From Chloroflexota bacterium (lineage in GTDB: Bacteria > Chloroflexota > UBA11872 > VXOZ01), in contig JAPPLM010000043.1 in NCBI GenBank assembly GCA_028874195.1, positions 1-64,000 of the forward strand: 64,000 bases of DNA. The letters are read 5' to 3'. The notes beneath the pieces are model-generated. The model searched no databases. It was not told the DNA's origin and saw only the letters and a list, made by a program, of their open reading frames with translations. The translations under genes and the position numbers were made by a program. Positions 26,322-34,013 of this stretch are shown here, in pieces. Each line of letters starts with the position of its first letter. Position 1 is the stretch's first letter.

Positions 26322-27284
26322 TCACAGGGGCAGCTTACGCCCAAGCATTTCTTCAGCTTTTACCCACAATTGATCCGCGAGATCAGGATCAAGTGCGTAC
26401 TGCAACACTCCGAAAGCGGCGTTGGGTTCCTCAACAATGGGGGCGACTTGGCAATCTTCTAGGTAAATCGGCCCAAGACCTTCCAGTTCCGGTGCGGTTG
26501 CCGCCCAAACCGATGTCGCTGCACCGGATTCCACGGTTTTAAAATCTGGCATATCCAGATCTTTTGTTTGTTGCATGAGACCGGCCCATTCCTCTTCGGA
26601 GAAGTGACGGCCAAGTTCAGTTTCAATCATGCCGGGGTGCACCGCTGTCACGGTCACCCCCTTGTCTGCGAGATGTCTTGCTGCCTGAACGGCCAGCAGA
26701 ACGTTAGCGGTTTTTGATTGGCCGTAGGCCACGAAGGGTTCGTACTCTCGGCTTTCGTAGTTGATGTCTTCGAAGACAATCGGCGAATTGTGGTGTCCGG
26801 TAGATGACAACGACACCAAGCGGGCGGTTTTGGCTCGCACTAAAGCGGGTGCCAGTAAACTTGTCAGTAACGCATGGCCAATAAAATTGGTGGCGAGTTG
26901 CGCTTCAAACCCCAACGAATTTCTCGACAGCGGACACGCCATAATCCCTGCGTTGTTTATCAGAATGTCGACGGGGCGATCCAAGTCCAGTACCGCATTG
27001 GCAAACTGCTCCACGCTATCTGGCTCCATGAGATCTAGTGGAACGCTGTAAACAGCCTTAGTGCCCGCTCCGAGCAGCTCGAGCCGAGCATTTTCAAGCT
27101 TCTCCTCATTACGCGCCCCAATAAAAACGTCAGCGCCCGCGTTGCCAAGCGCCCTGGCAGTTTCCTTACCAAGCCCGGTTGACCCGCCAGTAATTACCGC
27201 CAGCTTTCCCGTGAGGTCTACTTCCTGCACGACTTCAGATGCTGGTGTGTCTCGATCAAATTTAGAATTAACCGGTGTCTGCAT
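26322..27284 (-). CDS. Short-chain dehydrogenase/reductase (SDR)
   Basis: A 320-residue SDR of the retinol-dehydrogenase-like, NAD(P)-dependent type. VITGGSTGLGKETARALGNA is the cofactor loop (TGxxxGxG), NNAG appears in DILINNAGIMACPL, and the catalytic YxxxK is in FVAYGQSKTANVLL with the serine in LVSLSSTGHHNS. An AAGGAG site precedes the ATG. It sits upstream of the luxE and luxC homologues on the same strand with an 18-base or greater gap, so it could reduce the fatty aldehyde to alcohol or oxidise an alcohol. Its promoter region contains a perfect 30-base palindrome 92 bases upstream. Confidence 0.9.
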   Translation of the reverse strand: MQTPVNSKFDRDTPASEVVQEVDLTGKLAVITGGSTGLGKETARALGNAGADVFIGARNEEKLENARLELLGAGTKAVYSVPLDLMEPDSVEQFANAVLDLDRPVDILINNAGIMACPLSRNSLGFEAQLATNFIGHALLTSLLAPALVRAKTARLVSLSSTGHHNSPIVFEDINYESREYEPFVAYGQSKTANVLLAVQAARHLADKGVTVTAVHPGMIETELGRHFSEEEWAGLMQQTKDLDMPDFKTVESGAATSVWAATAPELEGLGPIYLEDCQVAPIVEEPNAAFGVLQYALDPDLADQLWVKAEEMLGRKLPL

Positions 27285-27375
27285 GATCTCCCATCTCCTT
27301 GCTATTGCCTGTTACTGGCGGTCTCGCCATTCGACTATATGGACAACCTCTCCCCTATCTGATTTGCAAACTAAC

Positions 27376-27405
27376 ATAAATGTTTTGTATATACAAAACA
27401 TTTAT
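27376..27405. promoter_or_regulatory. Perfect 30-base palindrome, probable TetR-type operator
   Basis: Each 15-base arm reads ATAAATGTTTTGTAT, and the arms meet without a spacer, so the whole site equals its own reverse complement. It lies 92 bases before the SDR-luxE-luxC start and ends exactly where the GC-rich IS91-type remnant begins. TetR-family dimers bind AT-rich palindromes of this form. The likely regulator is the TetR gene at 28476-29105, which would have been divergently adjacent before the insertion. Confidence 0.65.
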
Positions 27406-28330
27406 TGGACTGAGCCGCGTTCCCCGGCGGGTCGCTCTCTCACCACGGTCCCGCCCACATCTACACCGCCGCCAAGACGAAGGCCAGCGTCGAACTTACC
27501 GTCATCCAGCACCGCCTGGGTCACAGTTCCATCCGCCCCACCATGCGCTACCTGCACCTGGCGCAGGAGCGAACCGCGGCCACGCCCTCACCGCTGCCCC
27601 TGATGGAGTTCCCTGCCCAAGCCTGACCGGTGCACACAGGCAGCCACCCGGCACCGCGGCCGGCGCTGGAGGTGGCCGATTTCCTCAGGGCACGGGTCGA
27701 GCGTTACCGGGAAAGCCACCGGCTCTCGATTCAGCAACAGCAGGTCGTCAAGGCGCTGATGTCCTGCCGAACCGGTTCGCCGCAAAGTGCAACCAGTGCA
27801 GTGCGCTCACGGTCCAGTATGCGTCCGACCGCCATAGCTCCAAGTGCCAAACGCTCTCGCAGACCCGCTGGGTCGAGCGCCGGTGCCCAATCTGCTGGAT
27901 GTCGGCTACTGGCATGTCGTGTTCGGCTTGCCGCACGAACTCAACCCCTTGGCCCAATGGCATCCCGACGTCGTCTACCGGCTGCTGTTCAAGGCCGCCT
28001 CCCAGACCCTCCTTGAGTTCGGGCGCAACCCCCGTTTGGCTCAGCGGAGAGATCGGCTTCACCCTAGTGTTGCACACCTGGGGACAGAACCTCGGCCAGC
28101 ACATCCATGTGCACGGCGACGCCTTCGACTGTTTGAATACCGTCTTGCGGGAGCACGACTGGGTGGTCTACACCAAGCCGCCGTTCGCGAACGCTGCGCC
28201 TGACCGGCGTCGACATCACCCAGTGCCGGCACTGCGGTCGCGGAACCACCCTGCACCAGGTTCAGGCTTTGCTTCCCTAGGGTTATGCGACGGCCATCCT
28301 GCGGGTCAGGCGACCGCCATGACCACCGTT
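27406..28330 (+). mobile_element. Degenerate IS91-family element with tyrosine-recombinase remnant
   Basis: GC-rich segment, unlike its flanks. The first part, ending at the TGA at 27624-27626, encodes the C-terminus of a tyrosine recombinase (VIQHRLGHSSIRPTMRYLHL, with the G-H-S-S and Tyr region). Then, in several broken frames, comes an IS91-type transposase: VADFLRARVERYRESHRLS near 27680, WHVVFGLPHELNPLAQWHPD near 27915-27975, LLFKAASQTLLEFGRNP, GEIGFTLVLHTWGQNLGQHI and DWVVYTKPPFA near 28160. A cysteine-rich tail (ITQCRHCGRGTTLHQVQ) appears after an internal deletion. No intact reading frame remains. IS91 elements transpose by rolling circle, and related ones carry a recombinase gene just upstream, as here. 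Confidence 0.85.
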
Positions 28331-28475
28331 CCGCACCGACAGACGACCGTTCGAACTCTGCGCACGACCGATAAGAGTCCTATTCATATAACCCTTATAC
28401 TGGTTGGAACGGTAGGAAGCCGTCCGTAAACTCGCACTTTTACATCTCACCAGAAATCTCGGGATTAATCGCCAC

Positions 28476-29105
28476 ATGACTATGCCGAAAATACGCCGTT
28501 CTCAAGCCGAACGTGTTAGGGATTCCGAAAATGCCCTCTATGGCGCGACAATCAAGCTAATTGCACGGGTGGGCCCCAGTAAAATGACGGTCGCGGACAT
28601 CGGCAGGGAAGCTGGTCTCAGTCCGGCCCAGGTCACCCATCGGTTCGGTTCTAAGAGCAACCTCCTCTACGCGACAGTCAGGAGAATCCTAGAGCTATGG
28701 GTTGAGGAACTGACCCAGCCGGTGATTGCAGAAGATGGACTTCAAAGACTTGAGACGGCAGGGCACATCTATCTGAAAGCAATCACCCACCGCTCAGACC
28801 TTCTGCTCGCACAAGCAAGACTAACCGTGGAAAGTCACTCATCCTACGCTGAACTCCAGCCTGTGATCCGTGAATTCAACCAACAGGCCCGGGAAACCAC
28901 CGTGCATCTGCTGACCCCGTTGCAGGCCAAAGGAGAAATTGATGCGGAAGTTGATCTGGAGAGTTTCGCCATCATGTATCTCGGCATGATGCGTGGTGTG
29001 GCTTCGCAATATCTGGTGGACAGCCAGAATGTAGATCTGAACGCAGTTTATGACTTCATCAAAATAGCCTGCAGGAAAGTGCTATTGAATGAATCACGCA
29101 AGTGA
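28476..29105 (+). CDS. TetR-family transcriptional regulator
   Basis: 209 residues. The N-terminal helix-turn-helix is MTVADIGREAGLSPAQVTHR followed by FGSKSNLLYATVRRIL, the TetR DNA-binding pattern. The C-terminal all-helical domain (residues 60-200) would bind an effector and dimerise. It is likely a repressor. Genes it could control are the secreted SnoaL pair just downstream (46-base gap) and the SDR-luxE-luxC operon, in front of which a 30-base palindrome stands. The two loci are now separated by the IS91 remnant. The start lacks a strong ribosome-binding site. Confidence 0.9.
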   Translation: MTMPKIRRSQAERVRDSENALYGATIKLIARVGPSKMTVADIGREAGLSPAQVTHRFGSKSNLLYATVRRILELWVEELTQPVIAEDGLQRLETAGHIYLKAITHRSDLLLAQARLTVESHSSYAELQPVIREFNQQARETTVHLLTPLQAKGEIDAEVDLESFAIMYLGMMRGVASQYLVDSQNVDLNAVYDFIKIACRKVLLNESRK

Positions 29106-29151
29106 CTCGCACTTTTCAATTTTTTCCAACTAAACGCATGAGAGTAAAACA

Positions 29152-29688
29152 ATGGCATCTATCATTCGAATGTTACTGAGCGTTGCGCTCGTAGCACCCA
29201 ATGCCGCAATCGCTGAGGGTAGCAAAAGCCACGAGCAAATGACGGCGGAAACTCGTGCCGTTATGGAGCGCTATATGGCCGCTCAAAACGCCGATGAATA
29301 CTCCTTCAAGGAGATTGTGAGTTTCTACCACAAGGATTTAAAGGCTATCTACTACATGCAGGATGGCATCCGTAGACACGAGAGTGCTGAGGATTATTAC
29401 AACACCTGGAATGCTGACAACATTACCGAATTTAGATTCGATCTCGACTACACAGGCTGGAGTGAACCGTTGCTCACCATTATCGACGGTGAGACTGCCG
29501 CAGTTCGCTACATTGGTCACTCAAGAACCGTCGATGGTGCGTACTACAATCACTACATCCACCTATATACCGTTCGCGATGGCAAAATCGTTGAATACCA
29601 CGCTATCATGAACCCACATAGCGGCGCTCACTACGCTCGTAACAAACAGATGCTTCTCGATTTCGGGCTGTACAAGGGAGATAAGTAG
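29152..29688 (+). CDS. Secreted NTF2/SnoaL-like protein, family A, copy 2
   Basis: 178 residues, signal peptide at the N-terminus (cleavage probably after NAAIAEG). It is the paralogue of 10356-10901. Shared blocks include SHEQMTAETRAVMERYMAAQ, FYHKDLKAIYY, GWSEPLLTIIDGE, AAVRYIGHSRT, NHYIHLY and NPHSGAHYARNKQM. SnoaL-like proteins have a hydrophobic pocket; the invariant histidines and tyrosines may line it. The family B gene follows after two bases, the same order as in the wax-ester operon. It is downstream of the TetR gene and probably regulated with it. Confidence 0.86.
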   Translation: MASIIRMLLSVALVAPNAAIAEGSKSHEQMTAETRAVMERYMAAQNADEYSFKEIVSFYHKDLKAIYYMQDGIRRHESAEDYYNTWNADNITEFRFDLDYTGWSEPLLTIIDGETAAVRYIGHSRTVDGAYYNHYIHLYTVRDGKIVEYHAIMNPHSGAHYARNKQMLLDFGLYKGDK

Positions 29689-29690
29689 TC

Positions 29691-30212
29691 ATGATGCTCA
29701 GAGATTCAAAGAGATCTTCCCACCTGTTTCTGTTGTTGCTGTCGCTTTGTTGGATTTCTGTTGCAGTGGCCAAACCGGAAACACCGGCAAATCAAACTGA
29801 GAAAACACGGGCACTTACTCTGGCTTACTTCGAACGGCTTTCAAACGCCGATAGGTCAGTTGCCGACTTTTGGGACAAACGCACTGTCCTATTTGTTAAC
29901 AACGATGGTCCTTGGGGTGGCTACTATCGGGGTACGGCGAATATTGCTCAGTATTATCGCGATATGGCCGACATGTTTGATATGGACAATGGCATAAGGT
30001 TTGAATTGTTACAAACGGCAGTAGAAGGCAATCATTCCATCCTCCACTTTCGTGTGCAAGGCCAGCACATAGCGGGCGAATACGACAACCATTACATACA
30101 GGTTTATTACTGGGGTGACGATGGCAAACTCAGCAAAATAGAAAACTTCTACGGCTGGGCGCCATTCCTACACTTGCAACGCCAGGCGGCCGAGAATCGC
30201 GCATCACATTAG
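29691..30212 (+). CDS. Secreted NTF2/SnoaL-like protein, family B, copy 2
   Basis: 173 residues with a signal peptide (first about 27 residues, ending near ISVAVAKPE). It matches 9845-10354 in VLFVNNDGPWGGYY, QYYRDMADMFD, FELLQTAVEG, NHYIQVYYW and ENFYGWAPFLHLQRQA. As in the first locus it directly follows a family A gene. The pair is therefore a repeated two-gene unit rather than a chance neighbourhood. No enzymatic motif can be named. Confidence 0.86.
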   Translation: MMLRDSKRSSHLFLLLLSLCWISVAVAKPETPANQTEKTRALTLAYFERLSNADRSVADFWDKRTVLFVNNDGPWGGYYRGTANIAQYYRDMADMFDMDNGIRFELLQTAVEGNHSILHFRVQGQHIAGEYDNHYIQVYYWGDDGKLSKIENFYGWAPFLHLQRQAAENRASH

Positions 30213-30529
30213 AGATACTCTCACCAATGGGATAGCTGTCCGCGTCGCCGCAACGCGATGACACAGAACCAGCAAAGTCAATGCCTTCAGACTGTGTTGA
30301 ACTGCGCTCGATAGCATGGACCCCGAACAAACTGGGGCGCATGCACACCCATTGCCCCGCCTCATTGATGATGACAGGCGCAAATTCCGTGACATACTAA
30401 CGTTTTTCTCAGACCTATATTATGCGGAATGACTATATTTATTACATTACGCATTAATCCTAGCTATTGCTCTATGGGATTGCTAAACGTATATTCCTAT
30501 CCCACAAACACCCAAGTCCGGACGTACAA
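30213..30529. other. Intergenic region before the chimeric gene
   Basis: About 317 bases. The left half has an open minus-strand frame (about 30130-30348) with no family I recognise. The right half is AT-rich and contains ATGCG at 30422-30426 and ATTACGCAT at 30446-30454, an imperfect inverted pair of the recurring TACGCA type, probably the promoter region of the next gene. Confidence 0.4.
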
Positions 30530-31036
30530 GTGCCGACAAGAGAAAAGATACTAGAGCAGGTAAAACACTGGGAGTGGACCTGGAACAACGATATCTCACG
30601 TATGGTCAACGAATGCTACGCCGAAAATGGTGCAGTTACCGACATGTTTCGCAACCGGACGATGAACGGTCGAGAAGAATTACGTCTGATGGAGGAGCAT
30701 ATGTTGGCAGCCACCGAACAGCCATCACCGCCGAACCTCGACCCGGATTCAATTCCGGCTCGAGTGATCGACAGCTTGGAATTGCACACGGACACTCCCA
30801 ACACGACCGGTTGGCGCACCGCTGATATCCCCGCTGCGAATGGCCACGGCAATGCGCGATCCGTAGTTCGCGCGCAAACCGACTTGGCCAATGGCGGGGT
30901 CGCGTTCGGCAAGGAACTCTTCTCACCCAAAGTGCAAACAAGATCGCTCGAATCGCAGATTCAAGGTTTAGATCACGCACTCGGGCTCAAGGTCGAGTAT
31001 GCCATGGGGTATAAGCCAAATATATCTAATGAGTAG
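30530..31036 (+). pseudogene. Chimera of SnoaL-like family C (copy 3) and a beta-lactamase-type serine hydrolase tail
   Basis: Residues from the GTG at 30530 match 4624-5019 and 7365-7757: PTREKILEQVKHWEWTWNND, then TDMFRNRT and GREELRLMEEHMLA. After about residue 60 the SnoaL sequence stops and a different one begins. TGWRTADIPAANGHGNARSV is the C-terminal segment of EstB/class-C-like serine hydrolases, ending shortly after GYK. The SxxK and YxN catalytic parts of a hydrolase are absent, and so is the second half of the SnoaL domain. Both halves are in one frame, so a fusion protein could be made, but each is truncated. Start is uncertain: GTG at 30530 or TTG at 30467, neither with a strong ribosome-binding site. 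Confidence 0.72.
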
Positions 31037-31174
31037 TTGACAGAGGTGTTGTGTTACGAATAATGTCCTATATCTGACGCAAGAGTCAGAATACTCGTGG
31101 ATGTCCTGCACCCATTCACTCAAGATTACTGGTCAGATACCCGGGAACGGGGATAGAAATAGAGGAGATAGGTT

Positions 31175-32848
31175 ATGACGGTCATAGATGGTGGTCGACT
31201 ATTTGTACAGGCGCTCAAGCGTGAGGGCGTCAACCAGATCTTTACATTGTCCGGTGGTCACATCGAACCGATCCACATAGGCTGTATCGATGAAGGGGTG
31301 AAAATCCTGGATGTGCGGCATGAACAAGTGGCAGGACACTCTGCAGCAGGTTGGTTTCGTGCGACGGGCGAGCCTGGCGTGGCTGTTGTGACTGCAGGCC
31401 CCGGAGTCACGGATACAGTCACCGGTATTGCGGAAGCGTTTTATTCGGAAAGTGCCATGGTTGTGCTAGGCGGACAAACACGCCTGTCTCAGATAGATAT
31501 GGGTGCGCCTCAGAATCTTCCGCACGTTACCTTGTTGGAGTCCATTACGAAGTGGTCGGCTACCATCTATGAGCCCCACCGAATACCAGAATATCTTTCC
31601 CGCGCGCTCCGGATCGCGCGTAGCGGAACGCCGGGGCCCGTCTACTTAGAGGCTCCGCTCGACATTTTATTTGCTGAGTTCGATGAAGAGACGATTAAGT
31701 TTCCAGCGACCTTTCGTAGGCCACAATCTGGTGCCAGTCCGGCGCATGTCGAGGAAACCATGGAGTTGCTCGCGCAAGCGGAACGACCCCTTGTTATTGC
31801 CGGAAACGGTGTCTGGGCAGATCAGGTCGAAGGCGAGCTCTTGGAGTTTGCAGAACAATCGCAGGTGCCTGTGTGGATGACCAATGAATCGCGTGGTGTG
31901 ATTCCCGAGACCCATGCGCTGGCGAAAGGTATGTTTGCTGCGCCGCTCGCGGATCTGGTGATCCTTATGGGCGTGAAGTGCGACTACATGCTGGGTTACG
32001 GGCAAGCGCCTTTGATTCGAGAAGATGCGAAAGTGGTCCAAGTCCATGCGGATGAGACAGTGGTGGGTTTCAACCGAGATGTGGATGTGGGTATTGCAGC
32101 CAACCCTAAGGTTGTTTTAGCGCAACTGAACGATGCGCTGAAGTCGGCTGCAACGCCGGATCGGGCTGCGTGGCACAGTGAGCTTGGTGGTATCGCGGCG
32201 CAGATGGCGGAAGAGGCGGAGCAAGCATATGGCTCAGACTCAACGCCAATGCATCCCGCGCGACTGAGTCGTGAGGTCGTCGAGTTTTTGGATGATGATG
32301 CCATCGTTGTCCCGGATGGGGGCGATATTTCATACGGCTTTTTTGGTCCATGCTTCCAGGCGAGCACGATGGGTCAGGTCATGATTACTGGCGCACTGGG
32401 CTGTCTAGGAGCGGGAACTGGTTTTGCACTGGCCGCGAAGATGGCACACCCTGACAAGCAGGTTATGTTGTTTTCGGGGGATGGAACCTTCGGTTTGAAC
32501 GGCATGGAGTTTGACACCTTTGTTCGGCATAGCTTGCCGATTGTCTGTGTCGTTGCCAATGACAGCGCGTGGGGCATGGTCAAACACGTTCGACGCATGA
32601 TGGCGGGAAACAATAAGCTTGCGGGTTCCGAGTTGTCACAGAACACGCGTTATGAAAAAGTCGTTGAGGCCCTTGGTGGCTATGGTGAGTTCGTCGAGGA
32701 CATTGCCGATGTGAAACCCGCGCTGGAGCGCGCATTTGCCTCGGGACTTCCTGCATGTATCAACGTTGCGGTTCGGCAAGATGTCTGGAGTGCGGCAACG
32801 GAAGGGTACAAAAACAGCTGGGGGCTTGCCGAAGCCGCAGATCGCTGA
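31175..32848 (+). CDS. Thiamine-diphosphate-dependent enzyme, acetolactate-synthase/2-hydroxyacyl-CoA-lyase type
   Basis: A 557-residue ThDP enzyme with the usual three domains. VRHEQVAGHSAAGWFRATGE carries the catalytic glutamate (E51-52 region) that activates the cofactor. The FAD-like or central domain follows at about residues 190-330. GDGTFGLNGMEFDTFVRHSL with the VANDSAWGMVKH segment is the Mg-ThDP motif (GDG-x24-N). Catalytic subunits of acetolactate synthase have a similar size but usually sit beside a small ilvH gene, which is absent, so oxalyl-CoA decarboxylase, 2-hydroxyacyl-CoA lyase or a carboligase are equally possible. AGAGGAGATAGG precedes the ATG. The AsnC/Lrp pair lies downstream. 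Confidence 0.85.
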   Translation: MTVIDGGRLFVQALKREGVNQIFTLSGGHIEPIHIGCIDEGVKILDVRHEQVAGHSAAGWFRATGEPGVAVVTAGPGVTDTVTGIAEAFYSESAMVVLGGQTRLSQIDMGAPQNLPHVTLLESITKWSATIYEPHRIPEYLSRALRIARSGTPGPVYLEAPLDILFAEFDEETIKFPATFRRPQSGASPAHVEETMELLAQAERPLVIAGNGVWADQVEGELLEFAEQSQVPVWMTNESRGVIPETHALAKGMFAAPLADLVILMGVKCDYMLGYGQAPLIREDAKVVQVHADETVVGFNRDVDVGIAANPKVVLAQLNDALKSAATPDRAAWHSELGGIAAQMAEEAEQAYGSDSTPMHPARLSREVVEFLDDDAIVVPDGGDISYGFFGPCFQASTMGQVMITGALGCLGAGTGFALAAKMAHPDKQVMLFSGDGTFGLNGMEFDTFVRHSLPIVCVVANDSAWGMVKHVRRMMAGNNKLAGSELSQNTRYEKVVEALGGYGEFVEDIADVKPALERAFASGLPACINVAVRQDVWSAATEGYKNSWGLAEAADR

Positions 32849-33009
32849 TTCTGCAACCCTGACAAGCTGCGAACGGTCTAGCACGGAGTGCAGGACGTCC
32901 GCTCGATTCTGTTTGAAGCTAACTGTGGGGCGGAATTCATTTAAATAAAGGCGTAATGATGCGTTGGTCGAATTTAGGTGCTTTACCCAGCAAGTCAAGC
33001 CCTTTATAG

Positions 33010-33026
33010 TTGCGTGTTTTACGCAA
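33010..33026. promoter_or_regulatory. Inverted repeat before the first AsnC/Lrp pair
   Basis: TTGCGT (33010-33015), a five-base spacer GTTTT, and ACGCAA (33021-33026) form a perfect inverted repeat that ends ten bases before the ATG at 33037. A dimeric or octameric Lrp-type regulator bound here would block translation start or transcription, as expected for autoregulation. Confidence 0.6.
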
Positions 33027-33036
33027 TTGCCACATT

Positions 33037-33495
33037 ATGAGCAAACTAGCCGAACTTGATAGGCAGCTAGTCGAAGCGCTTATCAAAGACCCACTTGAAT
33101 CGAATAAGAATTTAGCCCATCAGCTTGGGACATCGCAGGCAAACATCGCTAGGCGCATAAATCAGCTAACGGAAGACGGTGCGTTGCGTGTCACGGTGCA
33201 AGAGGAGTTTGAAGCTGCCGGCATTCACTTCATGGCCCATGTGGATGTTTACGTATCCACGGGGGAAATAAACAGCGTTGCCAATGCCCTGTGCGAGCTG
33301 CCCCAGGTGACGAGTTGCCTCATCACCGCTGGCACTCCCGAGATTCTCGTGCGCATCGGAGCACAGAATCAAAAGCACTTCGCGGATTTCCTGAACACGG
33401 AAATCGCATCCATTCAGGGCATCGAACGAATCGAAACGCTCACCGTGCTTGAAGTGCCAAAATACAACGTCTGGCATGCCAGTATAGTCTCATGA
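33037..33495 (+). CDS. AsnC/Lrp-family regulator, type I of pair 1
   Basis: Starting at the ATG at 33037, 152 residues. The N-terminal winged helix-turn-helix (LDRQLVEALIKDPLESNKNL, HQLGTSQANIARRINQLTED) is followed by a C-terminal RAM-type alpha-beta sandwich (about residues 65-145), which binds small ligands and forms dimers or octamers. Its stop overlaps the ATG of the next AsnC/Lrp gene by four bases. The closest relative in the window is the gene at 39475-39945 (shared tail ALRVTVQEEFEAAG / MRVALRKDFHAAG). The inverted repeat right before the start suggests autoregulation. Confidence 0.88.
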   Translation: MSKLAELDRQLVEALIKDPLESNKNLAHQLGTSQANIARRINQLTEDGALRVTVQEEFEAAGIHFMAHVDVYVSTGEINSVANALCELPQVTSCLITAGTPEILVRIGAQNQKHFADFLNTEIASIQGIERIETLTVLEVPKYNVWHASIVS

Positions 33496-33953
33496 AAGAG
33501 CCCTTGGACGAAATCGAACGCAAGCTCTTCAACCTTCTCTCGCCCAATGCCCGGGTCAGCAACCGCAAAATAGCCGAGCAACTGGGTGTTACGGAAGGAG
33601 CAATCAGACACCGGCTGAAGAAGCTGACCTCTGCACGCTCCATGCGCGTTGTGGCAATCGCTGATGTCGTGAAAAGCGGAAGGACAGCCGCTCTCTACAT
33701 ACGTTTGACAGTGGAACCCTCTAGGATCAAGCATGTGATTGAGCACTTGGTTAAGGTAGAAGGAATAACCTACATCGCTCAAGTGTCAGGTGCAGCGGAT
33801 ATCACATTTTTGCTTTCAGGCACCAATTTGAGTGCGCTTTTCGAGCTGTTTAGACGCAAGATCAAACCAATGCCCGGTGTTCGAAAATCTAATGCGATTG
33901 TCATCTCCAGCGTAAGAAAGCATGATTTCCAGCTCGCGCACTTTGTGGAATAG
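33492..33953 (+). CDS. AsnC/Lrp-family regulator, type II of pair 1
   Basis: 153 residues, AsnC/Lrp family. The helix-turn-helix is LDEIERKLFNLLSPNARVSN with KIAEQLGVTEGAIRHRLKKL. The RAM-like domain (KSGRTAALYIRLTVEPSRIK onward) is present. It is most like the second gene of the other pair (39914-40423), both having the EGA-[IV]-R-x-RLK recognition helix. The start overlaps the previous stop (ATGA), so the two proteins would be made in a fixed ratio and may form a heteromer. That possibility is inferred from gene structure. Confidence 0.87.
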   Translation: MKEPLDEIERKLFNLLSPNARVSNRKIAEQLGVTEGAIRHRLKKLTSARSMRVVAIADVVKSGRTAALYIRLTVEPSRIKHVIEHLVKVEGITYIAQVSGAADITFLLSGTNLSALFELFRRKIKPMPGVRKSNAIVISSVRKHDFQLAHFVE

Positions 33954-34013
33954 GGTGATTCCGTCTCCACTTTGTCGCAATAGGAGACGACTTCGGAACG
34001 ATCCCTTGGGCTG

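Noticed and set aside
27376-27405. Palindrome as an end or target of the IS91-type element
   Set aside because: IS91 ends are not long AT-rich palindromes. Its position before the SDR operon and its TetR-like form make an operator more likely.
27061-27603. Long plus-strand frame across the SDR start, palindrome and IS91 remnant
   Set aside because: The first part is the antisense of the SDR gene; only the last part matches a recombinase, in a different frame.
30130-30348. Minus-strand open frame before the chimeric gene
   Set aside because: It has no recognisable family, overlaps the end of the SnoaL gene and has no ribosome-binding site; it is most likely chance or an old relic.
33010-33026. 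Repeat as a transcription terminator for the ThDP enzyme
   Set aside because: The stem is only six bases with no T run, and it lies directly before a start codon, which fits an operator better.
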